64,000 nt of DNA from Acholoe squamosa (taxonomy: Eukaryota; Annelida; Polychaeta; Phyllodocida; Polynoidae). The translations under genes were made by a program, and so were the position numbers. The stretch is taken from NCBI GenBank assembly GCA_949317995.1, contig OX439039.1:75994002-76058001 (forward strand). Direction: 5' to 3'. Shown piece after piece: positions 54,594-63,213 of the stretch. Within the stretch, counting starts at the first letter, position 1, and each line of letters begins with the position of its first letter. Below the pieces are notes generated by a model. The model worked only from the letters and a program-made list of their open reading frames with translations, had not been told where the DNA came from and did not search any database.

Positions 54594-55098
54594 TGTTTCT
54601 TTTATAAGGCAAAAAGATTTTTTTGTTTCATTTTTCACGGAAATCCGGAAAATTGCATTCCTTTTAATGACTTTTTTCACGCGTAAAAATGGGTTAAAAT
54701 CTGTGCTAATATGCCCCATTCTGAGATTTTATGCATTGGCAGAAAGTACACCTCAATGGAGGAACTTGCTCTAATGCCGAAGTTTATTATGGAACATAAA
54801 TTTTATAACCTATGTGTCAGCAAAAAGTATGTCTCGAAAGAGAAATTTGTGCTCTTGCTCAACTCATAAGGGGATAAAATATGTCTCTACCTTTTTTTTC
54901 TTGGAATGGACGCGTATCGGATTTCCATTTTGTTTCGCGTGCACGAAAAAAGTTGTGTCATTCATTTACATAAAAATGTTGTGAAATGTTTTGTCTGAAT
55001 GCTGTTGCAAAAAATGTCATTCATTCATTAAAAATTATGTCACCTACTTCTCTGAGATGGTTCTCTTTTCATGTTCATAAGTAAATATTTTTTCAAAC
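54594..55098. other. Non-coding spacer before integrase
   Basis: About 500 nt with no supported gene. It is AT-rich with scattered CGCG and TCCGGA sites and presumably holds the integrase promoter. Confidence 0.45.
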
Positions 55099-56042
55099 AT
55101 GGACAAAGAAAATATTTTAAGAAATATTTATTTCACTCCTTCTCATCCTTCATCTTTTTCTTCTGTGAAAAAATTATATGAAGCAGCTAAAAAAATAGAT
55201 GAAAATATAACGAGAAAGGACGTGCTAAATTTTCTCCGTAACACTAGAACTTATACTTCACATAAGAAAATAACATATAAATTTCTTCGAAGAAAAACAA
55301 TAGTGAAAGGGATAAACGATCAATGGCAAATTGATTTAATAAGTATTTTTAACCTTAAAGATCAAAACGGTGGAATAAAATATTTGTTAGCCTGTATAGA
55401 TTGTTTTTCACGTTATGCTTATGTTGAACCTTTAGAGAACAAAACTGCATATGTCACTCTAGACGGCTTCAAAAAAATTTTGTTAAAAAGCAAAGTTAAG
55501 CCTAACTTAATACAATTAGATGAAGGAAGCGAATTTAAAGGTGTTTTTCAAAAATTTTCAAAAGAAAATAAGATAAAATTTTTCAGTACTTCTCAAGACA
55601 CTAAATGTGCTATAGTAGAAAGATTCAATCGTACCATACAAGACAAAATATATAAATATCTTTCTTTCAAAAAGAGTCTGAGATATATAGACGTTCTACA
55701 GGAGTTAGTTAAAAGTTATAATCATAGTAAACATAGAACATTAGGAATAAGTCCTTCTAAAGTAACCAAATCAAACGAAAAAAAATATGGTTAAAGCAAT
55801 ACGGAAAATATATGTACAGCAGAAGAATTAAACTGCCTTTTAAAGTAGGAGATAAAGTACGAATAAGTAAATATAAGACTGCTTTCAGGAGAGGGTATTC
55901 TTCTCATTGGAAAGAAGAAATATTTCAAATAGCATATGTTCTTAGAACATGGCCTGCTACTTATGTGTTAATAGACAAAAATAATGAAATATTGAGCGGT
56001 AGTTTTTATAAAGAGGAATTAAACAAAATAAAAGTAAAATAA
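55099..56042 (+). CDS. int: Retrovirus-type integrase, element B, one frame break
   Basis: Segment 55099-55794 carries a helical N-terminal region with AAKKIDENITRKDVLNFL and the catalytic core: Asp79 in WQIDLI, Asp141 in QLDEGSEFKG and Glu174 in AIVERFNRT. The second segment (55812-56042) has the SH3-like C-terminal domain with FKVGDKVRISK and WKEEIFQI. The change of frame lies at an A8 run, 55778-55785. Unlike element A there is no chromodomain. The triad is complete. The gene ends 3 nt before the ATPase ATG. Confidence 0.9.
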
Positions 56043-56045
56043 AAA

Positions 56046-56708
56046 ATGGAAGACATAGAATTCCCTGTTTTCAATGCATGTATAAGAATTCCATTTTCTA
56101 TGATCATAGCAGGACCAAGCAACAGTGGAAAAACTACTTTTGTGTATGATCTATTAAAAAATAATGAGCGAATAATAGAAAAAAAAATAGACTATGTTAT
56201 ATGGTGTTATGGTCAAACCCCTCCTGCTAAAAAAGACTTCATGGAGGGGAAAAGCATAACATTTTTGAACGGTATTCCTTCTTCTTTTGATAAATATATA
56301 AAACCTGACCTTAATGGACTTGTTATTTTAGATGATTTAATGAAAGAATGTGGAAATAATCCTGAAATAGGAAAACTTTTCACTCAAACATGTCATCATG
56401 AATCGATAAATGTTATATATATTTCACAAAATTATTATTCTGAAGGAAAAGAAAGGCAAACTGTTAATAGAAATGCGACGTATTTAGTTATTTTTAATTC
56501 ACCTTTAGATCAAACTGTCCCTCTAACATTAGGGAGAAAACTGTTGCCTAAAAATTATAAGACTTTCGTTAATATTTTTAATGAAGCAACTAGGAAACCA
56601 CATTCCTATCTTTTAATAGATGGTCATCAAAAAACTCCTCAAGAATACAGATTTAGGAGCAACATATTTGACATAGGACAAGAGGTGTATATACCTAACA
56701 AAACATAA
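56046..56708 (+). CDS. atp: A32/FtsK-like genome-packaging ATPase, element B
   Basis: The protein is 220 aa. Walker A is GPSNSGKTT (residues 23-31), Walker B is LVILDDLM (92-99), and a sensor-like YISQN lies near residue 125. Length and spacing match the element A ATPase. It should drive genome packaging into the capsid. No break is seen. Confidence 0.93.
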   Translation: MEDIEFPVFNACIRIPFSMIIAGPSNSGKTTFVYDLLKNNERIIEKKIDYVIWCYGQTPPAKKDFMEGKSITFLNGIPSSFDKYIKPDLNGLVILDDLMKECGNNPEIGKLFTQTCHHESINVIYISQNYYSEGKERQTVNRNATYLVIFNSPLDQTVPLTLGRKLLPKNYKTFVNIFNEATRKPHSYLLIDGHQKTPQEYRFRSNIFDIGQEVYIPNKT

Positions 56709-56812
56709 AACAGAAAAACAACTATACATGTATGAACCAACATAAAGTTCGTGAGATTGAATAAAATATATGAAAAAAATAAAAGTTTTTGTGTGATAGT
56801 TGATTTATAAGA

Positions 56813-56920
56813 ATGCCACCGTTAAAGAAAAAAATGCATGTTTCTAGAAGAAAAGGAAAAAAAACAATAAAAAAGAAAACAGTTGTAGCAAAAAGAAAAA
56901 AAAGAACTAGCTGCAAATGA
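56813..56920 (+). CDS. Short, very basic peptide ended by in-frame TGA
   Basis: The frame encodes 35 codons, about half Lys or Arg, with start ATG 56813. It ends at TGA 56918-56920, and the same frame then stays open straight into the next gene. It is either a protamine-like or pX-like DNA-condensing peptide, or the N-terminus of the following protein cut by a nonsense codon. Confidence 0.45.
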   Translation: MPPLKKKMHVSRRKGKKTIKKKTVVAKRKKRTSCK

Positions 56921-56986
56921 CCAAAAAGAAAAATCAAGAAGGAAGCAGCAAATATCAGATCAGTCAAAAGATTAGCTTTTTTGACA

Positions 56987-57283
56987 ATGTTAGGAAACAC
57001 AAAAAACAAAAGAAAAAGAGATTTGTTAATAGAATATGCAGATAAAGAAGATTTAGATTCTATATGTCAGTGCATTTTTAATGTTCTTACAGGAAACATT
57101 AAATTAAATTCAGTGTCTTATTCAAAGTTAAAAAAATACAAGAACACTTTAAGATATCTTATTAATAGACGTGTGAATAACAAAAAAAGGAAAGCAGTTT
57201 TAAAACAAAAAGGTGGATTTCTCTCTCTTCTCCTCCCTTTAGCAGTGTCCTTAATAGGAGGATTGGCAGGTGCAAAAAATTAA
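56987..57283 (+). CDS. Small basic conserved Polinton protein, element B
   Basis: The protein is 98 aa from ATG 56987. The core (CQCIFNVLTGNIKL and a Tyr-Lys-Lys helix) matches the element A protein at 16453. The C-terminus is a Gly-rich hydrophobic tail (LLPLAVSLIGGLAG) that could insert into membrane. The frame is open back to the TGA at 56918. A core or membrane-active virion protein is inferred from position between ATPase and the VPYSEYKK-type gene. Confidence 0.62.
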   Translation: MLGNTKNKRKRDLLIEYADKEDLDSICQCIFNVLTGNIKLNSVSYSKLKKYKNTLRYLINRRVNNKKRKAVLKQKGGFLSLLLPLAVSLIGGLAGAKN

Positions 57284-57287
57284 TATA

Positions 57288-58316
57288 ATGGCTAGCTTAA
57301 AAAAAAGTATAGTTATACCTTTAGCAACTTACAAAAAATTATCTTCAGCAAAAAATGATACTAATGAAAAAAACACTGACCAAGAAAAAAATCTTGCTCT
57401 CGAAAGGCAACAAGAATTATTAGCGCAAAGAATGTATGACGTGAAACCGTATAAGATATTAAGCACAAATCAAAATATAGCTAAAGACTCGGCTTTCATG
57501 TATTCTGCTCCTACAGAAAAAAAACAAGAAATAATACCAGGTATATCAATACTTGAGATTTTATCCAACATAAGACAAGCACAAATTCCTTACGTTAAAG
57601 AAATTCTCAAAAAAATGATAGAACTGAACTATCTATGGAATGAACATGGTGAAATTATCATCAGAGGTAAACTAATTAGAAATTCTAATGTGATAAGCAT
57701 CATGAAATTCTTTTCAAATGCAAGCATAAAAACAGAACCTATAGGAACAGAAGAACTTTGGGTTAATATATCTAATCATATTCCTAAATCGTGGTTTTTA
57801 AATAAGCCAAAAATTACTAAAAAAAACAATCGTCCTTATATTATAAAAAAATATCCTTTAGAAGATCAAAACATGGAAGACAAACAAAGAAATGAAAGCA
57901 ATTATTCTACAGATGCTACAGACGATGAATTTTCTGAAGACGGCAATTTGGATGAAACTCTTCTTCAAGAAAAAGAAAAGCCCCTTCTGAAAAAAACAAC
58001 TACAGAAGATACTCAAGATAAAAATAACGACACCGACTATCTTTCTGCAAATGAAGAAGACAAAATAGGAGAAGCCAGCGGAGGCATAGAGAAAACTCCA
58101 ATAAAAAATATCCCTCCTCTCCCTTTTAAAGAAAAGCAACCTAGCAAAGAAAGAGACGTAAAAGTATCTTACCCAAGCCCACAAGAAGACGTCTTCGGGA
58201 AAATTAAAACAAACAAAAATTTGTCAGGAAAGCCGTCACCTTATTCTACTCGATCTGGAAGAAGAACCAAAAAAAACCCAAGATATTCTTCTAAGGAATG
58301 GGCATCTGACTGGTAG
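57288..58316 (+). CDS. Conserved Polinton protein with VIPLATYKK N-terminus
   Basis: The protein is 342 aa from ATG 57288, 4 nt after the preceding stop. The N-terminus SIVIPLATYKK parallels the element A protein. A helical, globular middle (about 80-185, with a Trp-rich end) follows, then a long acidic, disordered tail and a C-terminal block RSGRRTKKNPRY, where SGR-x-x-K-x-P resembles the end seen in many Polinton homologues. Unknown role, probably virion. The element A version lacks most of the middle domain. Confidence 0.6.
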   Translation: MASLKKSIVIPLATYKKLSSAKNDTNEKNTDQEKNLALERQQELLAQRMYDVKPYKILSTNQNIAKDSAFMYSAPTEKKQEIIPGISILEILSNIRQAQIPYVKEILKKMIELNYLWNEHGEIIIRGKLIRNSNVISIMKFFSNASIKTEPIGTEELWVNISNHIPKSWFLNKPKITKKNNRPYIIKKYPLEDQNMEDKQRNESNYSTDATDDEFSEDGNLDETLLQEKEKPLLKKTTTEDTQDKNNDTDYLSANEEDKIGEASGGIEKTPIKNIPPLPFKEKQPSKERDVKVSYPSPQEDVFGKIKTNKNLSGKPSPYSTRSGRRTKKNPRYSSKEWASDW

Positions 58317-58368
58317 AGATAAATTGTTTTGAGATAAATCAAAAAAAAATAAATAAAAATACATCAAA

Positions 58369-58809
58369 ATGTATTCTAACGATTCACCTGAAGATATATA
58401 TTATAAACATTTTTTAACTAAGCGATCTTATCCTTATGATGTACAGTATGGAAAAGGATACTATTCTTTAACCCCCTTCGTAGGAAGCAGAAATCAAAAA
58501 GGTTATGGGCTAGGTGGTATTTTAAAAGGATTGTTTAAAACAGTTATTCCTTTGGTGAAACCTGTTGTGGCATCAGCCGCAAAAGGAATAGGAAAAAGAG
58601 CCTTAACAGGAGGAATTAAAGTAGCAAAAAATGTCATGAAAGGTGAAAACTTTAAACGAGCTTTAAAAAGAGAAGCTCAAGAAACTTTGTCTGATTTAGG
58701 CAAAGAAGTTGTTTCACATGTAACCAAGAAAAGAAAAGTTAATAAAACGATCACAAATAAAAAAAGAAATAGAAATAGAAGAAATTTCAAAAAAGATATC
58801 TTTGGTTAA
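58369..58809 (+). CDS. pVI/pX-like small virion protein
   Basis: The protein is 146 aa. A Tyr/Gly-rich N-terminus ends in GYGLGGILKGLF, an amphipathic helix IPLVKPVVASAAKGIGKRAL follows, and the C-terminus is Arg/Lys/Asn-rich. This architecture matches the Polinton and adintovirus protein compared with adenovirus pVI/pX: membrane-lytic helix plus DNA-binding tail. It lies directly before the capsid gene. TGAGATAA lies 32 nt upstream of its ATG. Confidence 0.6.
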   Translation: MYSNDSPEDIYYKHFLTKRSYPYDVQYGKGYYSLTPFVGSRNQKGYGLGGILKGLFKTVIPLVKPVVASAAKGIGKRALTGGIKVAKNVMKGENFKRALKREAQETLSDLGKEVVSHVTKKRKVNKTITNKKRNRNRRNFKKDIFG

Positions 58810-58888
58810 CATAAAATAACCTGAGATTACTGAAAAGAAGAGAAAAACAAACAAATATTTTTGAAGTTTGTTCATCACCTTAAAAAAA

Positions 58889-60241
58889 ATGTCATTGTTA
58901 GACGAAGATCCTTGTTTTTGTATAGCCTCGGAGTTTGATTTTACTCATGTTCCTCCGACAGATATAAGTAGAGTTAAAACTTACTATGAAAAAGTTGAGC
59001 CCACTGCTTTTCCTAACAGCACTACAGTTCAATTCACTTTAAAATCTAAACATACAGATTTCATTTCTTTGCACGACAGTTTTATTCGAGTGTCTGGCAA
59101 AATATTAAAAGCCGACAAACAAAATCCAGATGCTCCAGCTAACGATGGGACAATAAACGATAAAGCTAAAGTTTTTCCGGTGAATTATTTTGCTTCTACT
59201 ATGTTTAAAAATGTGAAACTTTCTATAGCAGGAATACGAATATCAGACAGCAATGATTTGCACGGATATAGATCTATCCTGGAATATATTTTAAGTTATG
59301 ATCCAACCACTGCTAAACACTTGGGAGCTTTGGCTATGTATTACAAAGACGATAAAGATTTTAATGAAGTAACAAATGTTAACAGCGACGATCATAATTC
59401 TGGAGTGAAAGCATGTTATAACAAAACTAAAAACGGGAAATTATTTGAAGTTATAGGACGAATTCATAATGACCTTTTTGCTCAGGTCAAAGTGTTACCT
59501 GGAGATCTGCCTCTTACTATAGAATTTGATAGAGCAGACGAAGACTTTTGTTTGATGTCTAAATTAGGTACACAAAAATACATAATAGACATACAGGGCA
59601 TACATTTATTCATAAAAAGAATAAGAGTGTCTGAAAAATTCCATAAAAAAATAATGGATGCTAGAATGGTTACTCCGTATTGGGATTATCCTGTAAACAA
59701 AATAGACATGAAATACGTCACTTTTGGTCCTCAGAAATCTATTTTGCAAGCCTCTCATATAGTGAACAACACTCCTCTTCCAAAAAGAGTCATCATAGGG
59801 TTAGTTCATTTAGATGCCTTTACAGGAAGTCATAATCGTAATCCATTTCAATTTGAGCACTTCAAAGCTAAGGAAATAGAACTGAAAGTGAACGACGGTG
59901 GAACTCCTTTTTATCACTATGAATTAGATTACCCTAATGATTTATACAATATGGCCTACCTAGCTCTTATACGGTCTACAGGTTCAATATTCAGAGACGA
60001 TACAATAGATATTTCTTTCAATGAATTCAAAAAAGGACATTGTCTTTACTGTTTTGACATATCTAAAAACGGAATAACGTCAGGCACATTTGAATATTCA
60101 GAAAATGGTTCTTTAGGTTTTGTTATAAAACTAGAAGAAGAATTAACCCATGGAGTAGCAGCTATCATATATTTAGAACATCATGAACTCCTGAGATTAG
60201 ATTCTAGCAATATATTAAGAGCAAAATCTGAAATAGCATAA
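58889..60241 (+). CDS. mcp: Major capsid protein, element B
   Basis: The protein is 450 aa from ATG 58889, uninterrupted. It shares blocks with the element A capsid: an N-terminal segment ending in FPNSTTVQFTLKS, the motif PFQFEHFKAKEIELKVN in the C-terminal half, and a matching YxxxLxxIRSTG helix region. Homologues are the F54H12.2-type double-jelly-roll capsid proteins of invertebrate Polintons, which form pseudohexagonal trimers. It is followed at once by the protease, the usual adenovirus-like order. Confidence 0.85.
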   Translation: MSLLDEDPCFCIASEFDFTHVPPTDISRVKTYYEKVEPTAFPNSTTVQFTLKSKHTDFISLHDSFIRVSGKILKADKQNPDAPANDGTINDKAKVFPVNYFASTMFKNVKLSIAGIRISDSNDLHGYRSILEYILSYDPTTAKHLGALAMYYKDDKDFNEVTNVNSDDHNSGVKACYNKTKNGKLFEVIGRIHNDLFAQVKVLPGDLPLTIEFDRADEDFCLMSKLGTQKYIIDIQGIHLFIKRIRVSEKFHKKIMDARMVTPYWDYPVNKIDMKYVTFGPQKSILQASHIVNNTPLPKRVIIGLVHLDAFTGSHNRNPFQFEHFKAKEIELKVNDGGTPFYHYELDYPNDLYNMAYLALIRSTGSIFRDDTIDISFNEFKKGHCLYCFDISKNGITSGTFEYSENGSLGFVIKLEEELTHGVAAIIYLEHHELLRLDSSNILRAKSEIA

Positions 60242-60250
60242 TTCCTAAAA

Positions 60251-60790
60251 ATGAATGGAGCGGAAATAAATTTTTTCTTGCAGAAAATTAAAAGAAAAAA
60301 AGAAGGAAATTATGGTGTTTATTCAGCTGATACTATACCTGCAGTGAAATCATTTCCTACAGGTTATGTAGTCAACACCGACAACAGTAACTTACCCGGA
60401 GAACATTGGGTAGCTTTTTATTATGAAAAACCTCGTAAACTAGCTGAATATTTCGATTCATATGGCTTCAGTCCTATGCGAAAGAGTTTTCTGAAAGCTT
60501 TGCCTAAAAAATATAAATATTCCTCTCATTCTATTCAAGGACTTTTTTCTATGACTTGTGGTTTATATTGCTTGTTCTTTTTAGAAAAACGAGCTGAGAA
60601 TAAGACAATGCAACAAGTTATATCTAGCTTCACTTCAGATCCTGATTGGAATGACAGTAAAGTAAAACAATACTTTTTAAAGAAAAAACAAAATAATCGA
60701 AGCAAAAAGAAATCCTTGTTTTGTAACAAACAAATTTGTTCTACAAAAAATAATTTTTTAAGAACAACACAAAAAAGAAAAAAAGATTAA
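60251..60790 (+). CDS. pro: Adenain-type cysteine protease (C5)
   Basis: The protein is 179 aa. The catalytic set is visible: His52 in GEHWVAFYY, Asp69 in AEYFDSYG, Gln96 in SIQGLFS and Cys103 in MTCGLYC. This is the Ulp1/adenovirus protease fold used to mature capsid precursors. The C-terminal 45 residues are Lys/Arg/Asn-rich and may contact DNA. No break is seen. No counterpart was found in element A. Confidence 0.9.
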   Translation: MNGAEINFFLQKIKRKKEGNYGVYSADTIPAVKSFPTGYVVNTDNSNLPGEHWVAFYYEKPRKLAEYFDSYGFSPMRKSFLKALPKKYKYSSHSIQGLFSMTCGLYCLFFLEKRAENKTMQQVISSFTSDPDWNDSKVKQYFLKKKQNNRSKKKSLFCNKQICSTKNNFLRTTQKRKKD

Positions 60791-60876
60791 TGTATTATTT
60801 CTTTTTCATCTTGTCTTGGAAATTATTTGCCGATTTGTTGGAACTGATCATCATAAAAAGATATTTTTTTTAAAAA

Positions 60877-61334
60877 ATGAGCGAACCTGAAACAAAAGAA
60901 GGAAGCATGAAAAGTTTAAGCAAAATAAATAACTTGATTTCAAACGGGAAAGTAGGAGCAGGAGGAGTAGTTTTTACTCTTATTTTAAGCATCGTTGTCA
61001 TTATCTTAGAAACGCGTAAACAATCTATCTCCCCTTCTTTACAGAAAGGAGATGAAATATTTTTGTCTTGTACAATGAAAAAACACAAACTTTCCTGTCT
61101 TGTTTTGTTACTAATGTAAATCATAGAAAAGCATGGACATATCCTGTCATAGGATCTTCTGTTTCTAACCATGACTTAAAATCTACTCAAATAAATGAAA
61201 ATCAAGACACTAATAACATAATGTACGAAAAAAATAATCAATTACTAACTACCATAGCAAATCAAGAATATTTGCCCGACTCAAATGTATTCACTGAAGA
61301 AACAAAAGATCCTGAGATACTCAAAAAATTATAA
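60877..61334 (+). CDS. Single-pass membrane protein, one frame break
   Basis: The N-terminal part (60877 on) has a soluble start and one membrane helix (about residues 30-47, VGAGGVVFTLILSIVVIIL). It runs to an A6 run at 61078-61083, where the second frame (to 61334) takes over and continues with a hydrophilic tail rich in Asn and Glu. Together they form about 150 aa. The domain with Cys residues follows the helix. Possibly a virion or cell membrane protein; not recognised. Confidence 0.5.
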
Positions 61335-61402
61335 GAATGAACATCTTTCTCGTGTGAGACCTAAAAAATATATAAATTAAGATTATTTCTCAAGTCTTAA
61401 TC

Positions 61403-61855
61403 ATGGACACAAAAGGGAACAATGTTTTTTTTGAAGTAAAGCGCAATGAAATACTTGAAAAAATATGCTTACATCAAGGTACTTATATATCTTTGTTAGA
61501 AGAAGAAAGACGTGAACACATTAATGTCATAAAAGAGGAAGAAAAAAATAATCTCAATCTTACTTTACAATTAAGAGAAGCACGAAATGAAAATATGAAT
61601 TTAATGGCTCACAGGAAGGCATACAACTTAGCTAAAGCAGAGAGAATATATAACATCAGGAGAGGTTCTTATCCGTATGGTCGTACAGTAGCCGACGGTG
61701 ATGACTCAGAAGAAGAAGGCAGTAAAATTGTAACAGACGGCGAAACTTGTGATGTGCCAGATTCTATGCCTTCTGATGTCTTAATGGAGACTTATAGGAA
61801 AAAGCCAAACGAAGCTTTTCATTTAAATTCAGAAAAGAAATATGAAAGTGATTAA
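61403..61855 (+). CDS. Coiled-coil protein with acidic tail
   Basis: The protein is 150 aa. Residues about 15-80 form a Glu/Lys/Leu heptad coiled coil (LLEEERREHINVIKEEEKNN). An Arg/Tyr/Gly segment then leads into an acidic tail. It belongs to a run of small genes after the membrane-protein gene. Function unknown; no break. Confidence 0.5.
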   Translation: MDTKGNNVFFEVKRNEILEKICLHQGTYISLLEEERREHINVIKEEEKNNLNLTLQLREARNENMNLMAHRKAYNLAKAERIYNIRRGSYPYGRTVADGDDSEEEGSKIVTDGETCDVPDSMPSDVLMETYRKKPNEAFHLNSEKKYESD

Positions 61856-61925
61856 GAAATAAAAACATAGATGAGATAAGTGAACAAACAGACTTTATGT
61901 GAACATTGATCTGCGTCAAAGTAAC

Positions 61926-62174
61926 ATGAACAGTTTTTCTGATTGGAAGCCTTCGCTAGAAGACGGGGTGTGTCCTGATTGCATACATAAAATAGAAACC
62001 CTTGAAGAAACAAGAAAAAGGCAACAAAACCAAATTCGCATTCTTAGAGCAGAGAGAAAAAAGAATCAAGAAATAATAAAATCTTTAGGAAACAAAAATA
62101 ATATTCTTGTGCAACGAATCACAGAAAAACAAGAGAAACTTTTGTCTGTTTTCATGAGCAGAACACTACGCTGA
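61926..62174 (+). CDS. Small coiled-coil protein with CPDC motif
   Basis: The protein is 82 aa from ATG 61926; the frame is open 9 codons further to a GTG. A CPDC pair near residue 17 precedes a Glu/Arg/Gln-rich coiled coil to the C-terminus. It could oligomerise with the preceding coiled-coil protein. It ends 1 nt before the next ATG. TGAGATAA at 61872-61879 lies 47 nt upstream. Confidence 0.45.
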   Translation: MNSFSDWKPSLEDGVCPDCIHKIETLEETRKRQQNQIRILRAERKKNQEIIKSLGNKNNILVQRITEKQEKLLSVFMSRTLR

Positions 62175-62175
62175 T

Positions 62176-62823
62176 ATGGGAAAGTACACTTTTAAAATAA
62201 AAAAACTGTTGAAACACGCAAACTGGGAAGACGATGAAGCCATTAAATACATAAAATCTAAAAAAGAAAAAATAACTTGCAACAATTCTTTCTTGAAACT
62301 TCTCTTGCAACATTTCGAACAGGTTTTAAGGCATAGACAAATGATATGTTTCACTTTTTACCTTTTAGAAAACGTGTTTGACAAAACAGATAAAATGTGT
62401 TTAACAGAACGAATAATGGTGCATGACTTATCTAAGTTTTCAATGAGAGAAGCCATAGGTTACACCTTTAAGTTCCATACTGAAAATGGACCAAAAAATT
62501 CCCAAGGAAAAACAACTTGGGAAAATGCTTTATTTCATCACTATGAAAACAATGATCATCATCCTGAATATTACAGAGAAGGAAACATGGGAAAATATGC
62601 TTTAATTGAAAGTGTGATAGACATGTTAGCTTGTCATGCAGAACGAAATCTGAAGCCAGAAGAAATAAATGTTCATGGTATTTTAGACGGAGATCTTTCT
62701 ATCACCAATTTTTTGGACATAAATCCTATATACTTAGAAAGATATACTGAAGAAGATAAAGAAAAAGTGAAAGAATATCTGTCTTCGTGGAAAGATATTT
62801 TGTCTTGCAACTTATCTAAATAA
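62176..62823 (+). CDS. DUF5662-like protein
   Basis: The protein is 215 aa. Residues about 90-140 have the pattern I recall for DUF5662: MVHDLSKFS, then about 35 residues later HHYENNDHHPEYY. The His/Asp arrangement suggests a metal site of HD-like type. That family is known to me from bacteria, phages and giant viruses; the activity is undefined. Its presence in a metazoan-type Polinton points to gene capture. It starts 1 nt after the coiled-coil gene. No break. Family name given from memory. Confidence 0.6.
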   Translation: MGKYTFKIKKLLKHANWEDDEAIKYIKSKKEKITCNNSFLKLLLQHFEQVLRHRQMICFTFYLLENVFDKTDKMCLTERIMVHDLSKFSMREAIGYTFKFHTENGPKNSQGKTTWENALFHHYENNDHHPEYYREGNMGKYALIESVIDMLACHAERNLKPEEINVHGILDGDLSITNFLDINPIYLERYTEEDKEKVKEYLSSWKDILSCNLSK

Positions 62824-62828
62824 AAAAA

Positions 62829-63005
62829 ATGATTAAAATGAAAAATATAGGTAGTCTTAAAATATATAAAAATTTTTTGTTATTGTTTCTTTTCTTTTGT
62901 GCTACATATGGATTCATAAGCGTTATATACTATTTCATACATGGATTAATAACTGCTATAATTTTTTATCCTGTTTTCTTTTCTTCTATGTCTATTTATG
63001 CTTAA
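62829..63005 (+). CDS. Small hydrophobic membrane protein (58 aa)
   Basis: ATG 62829 starts 5 nt after the preceding stop. The basic N-terminus (KMKNIGSLKIYKN) is followed by nearly continuous hydrophobic sequence that can form two membrane spans (about 16-31 and 34-52). Tight packing supports a real gene, but short AT-rich hydrophobic frames also arise by chance. Confidence 0.4.
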   Translation: MIKMKNIGSLKIYKNFLLLFLFFCATYGFISVIYYFIHGLITAIIFYPVFFSSMSIYA

Positions 63006-63213
63006 TATACATTTACCCGATATACCTGTTTTGTAACAATCTGGAACTTAATTTTACTTCCTTGAGATAAGATATAATCCTCATGTTACAAGCATCTAAA
63101 ATTCTTACATATATCGAGGAAGTACATGTGTCATTTTAATAATTGGTCTATGTATTTTTGATTTATTTCTTTTCCTACTTTTGATTGTCACTCTAATCCT
63201 TTGAAGGTAAAAA

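Noticed and set aside
11900-55785. Programmed -1 ribosomal frameshifting at A-rich runs
   Set aside because: Several breaks would fit slippage, but at least the first PolB-B break needs a shift in the other sense. The genes affected are not known users. Homopolymer length errors explain all cases more simply.
49290-58184. Many minus-strand frames opposite element B genes
   Set aside because: They are Phe/Leu/Ser-rich complements of Lys/Glu/Asn-rich coding DNA without starts or motifs.
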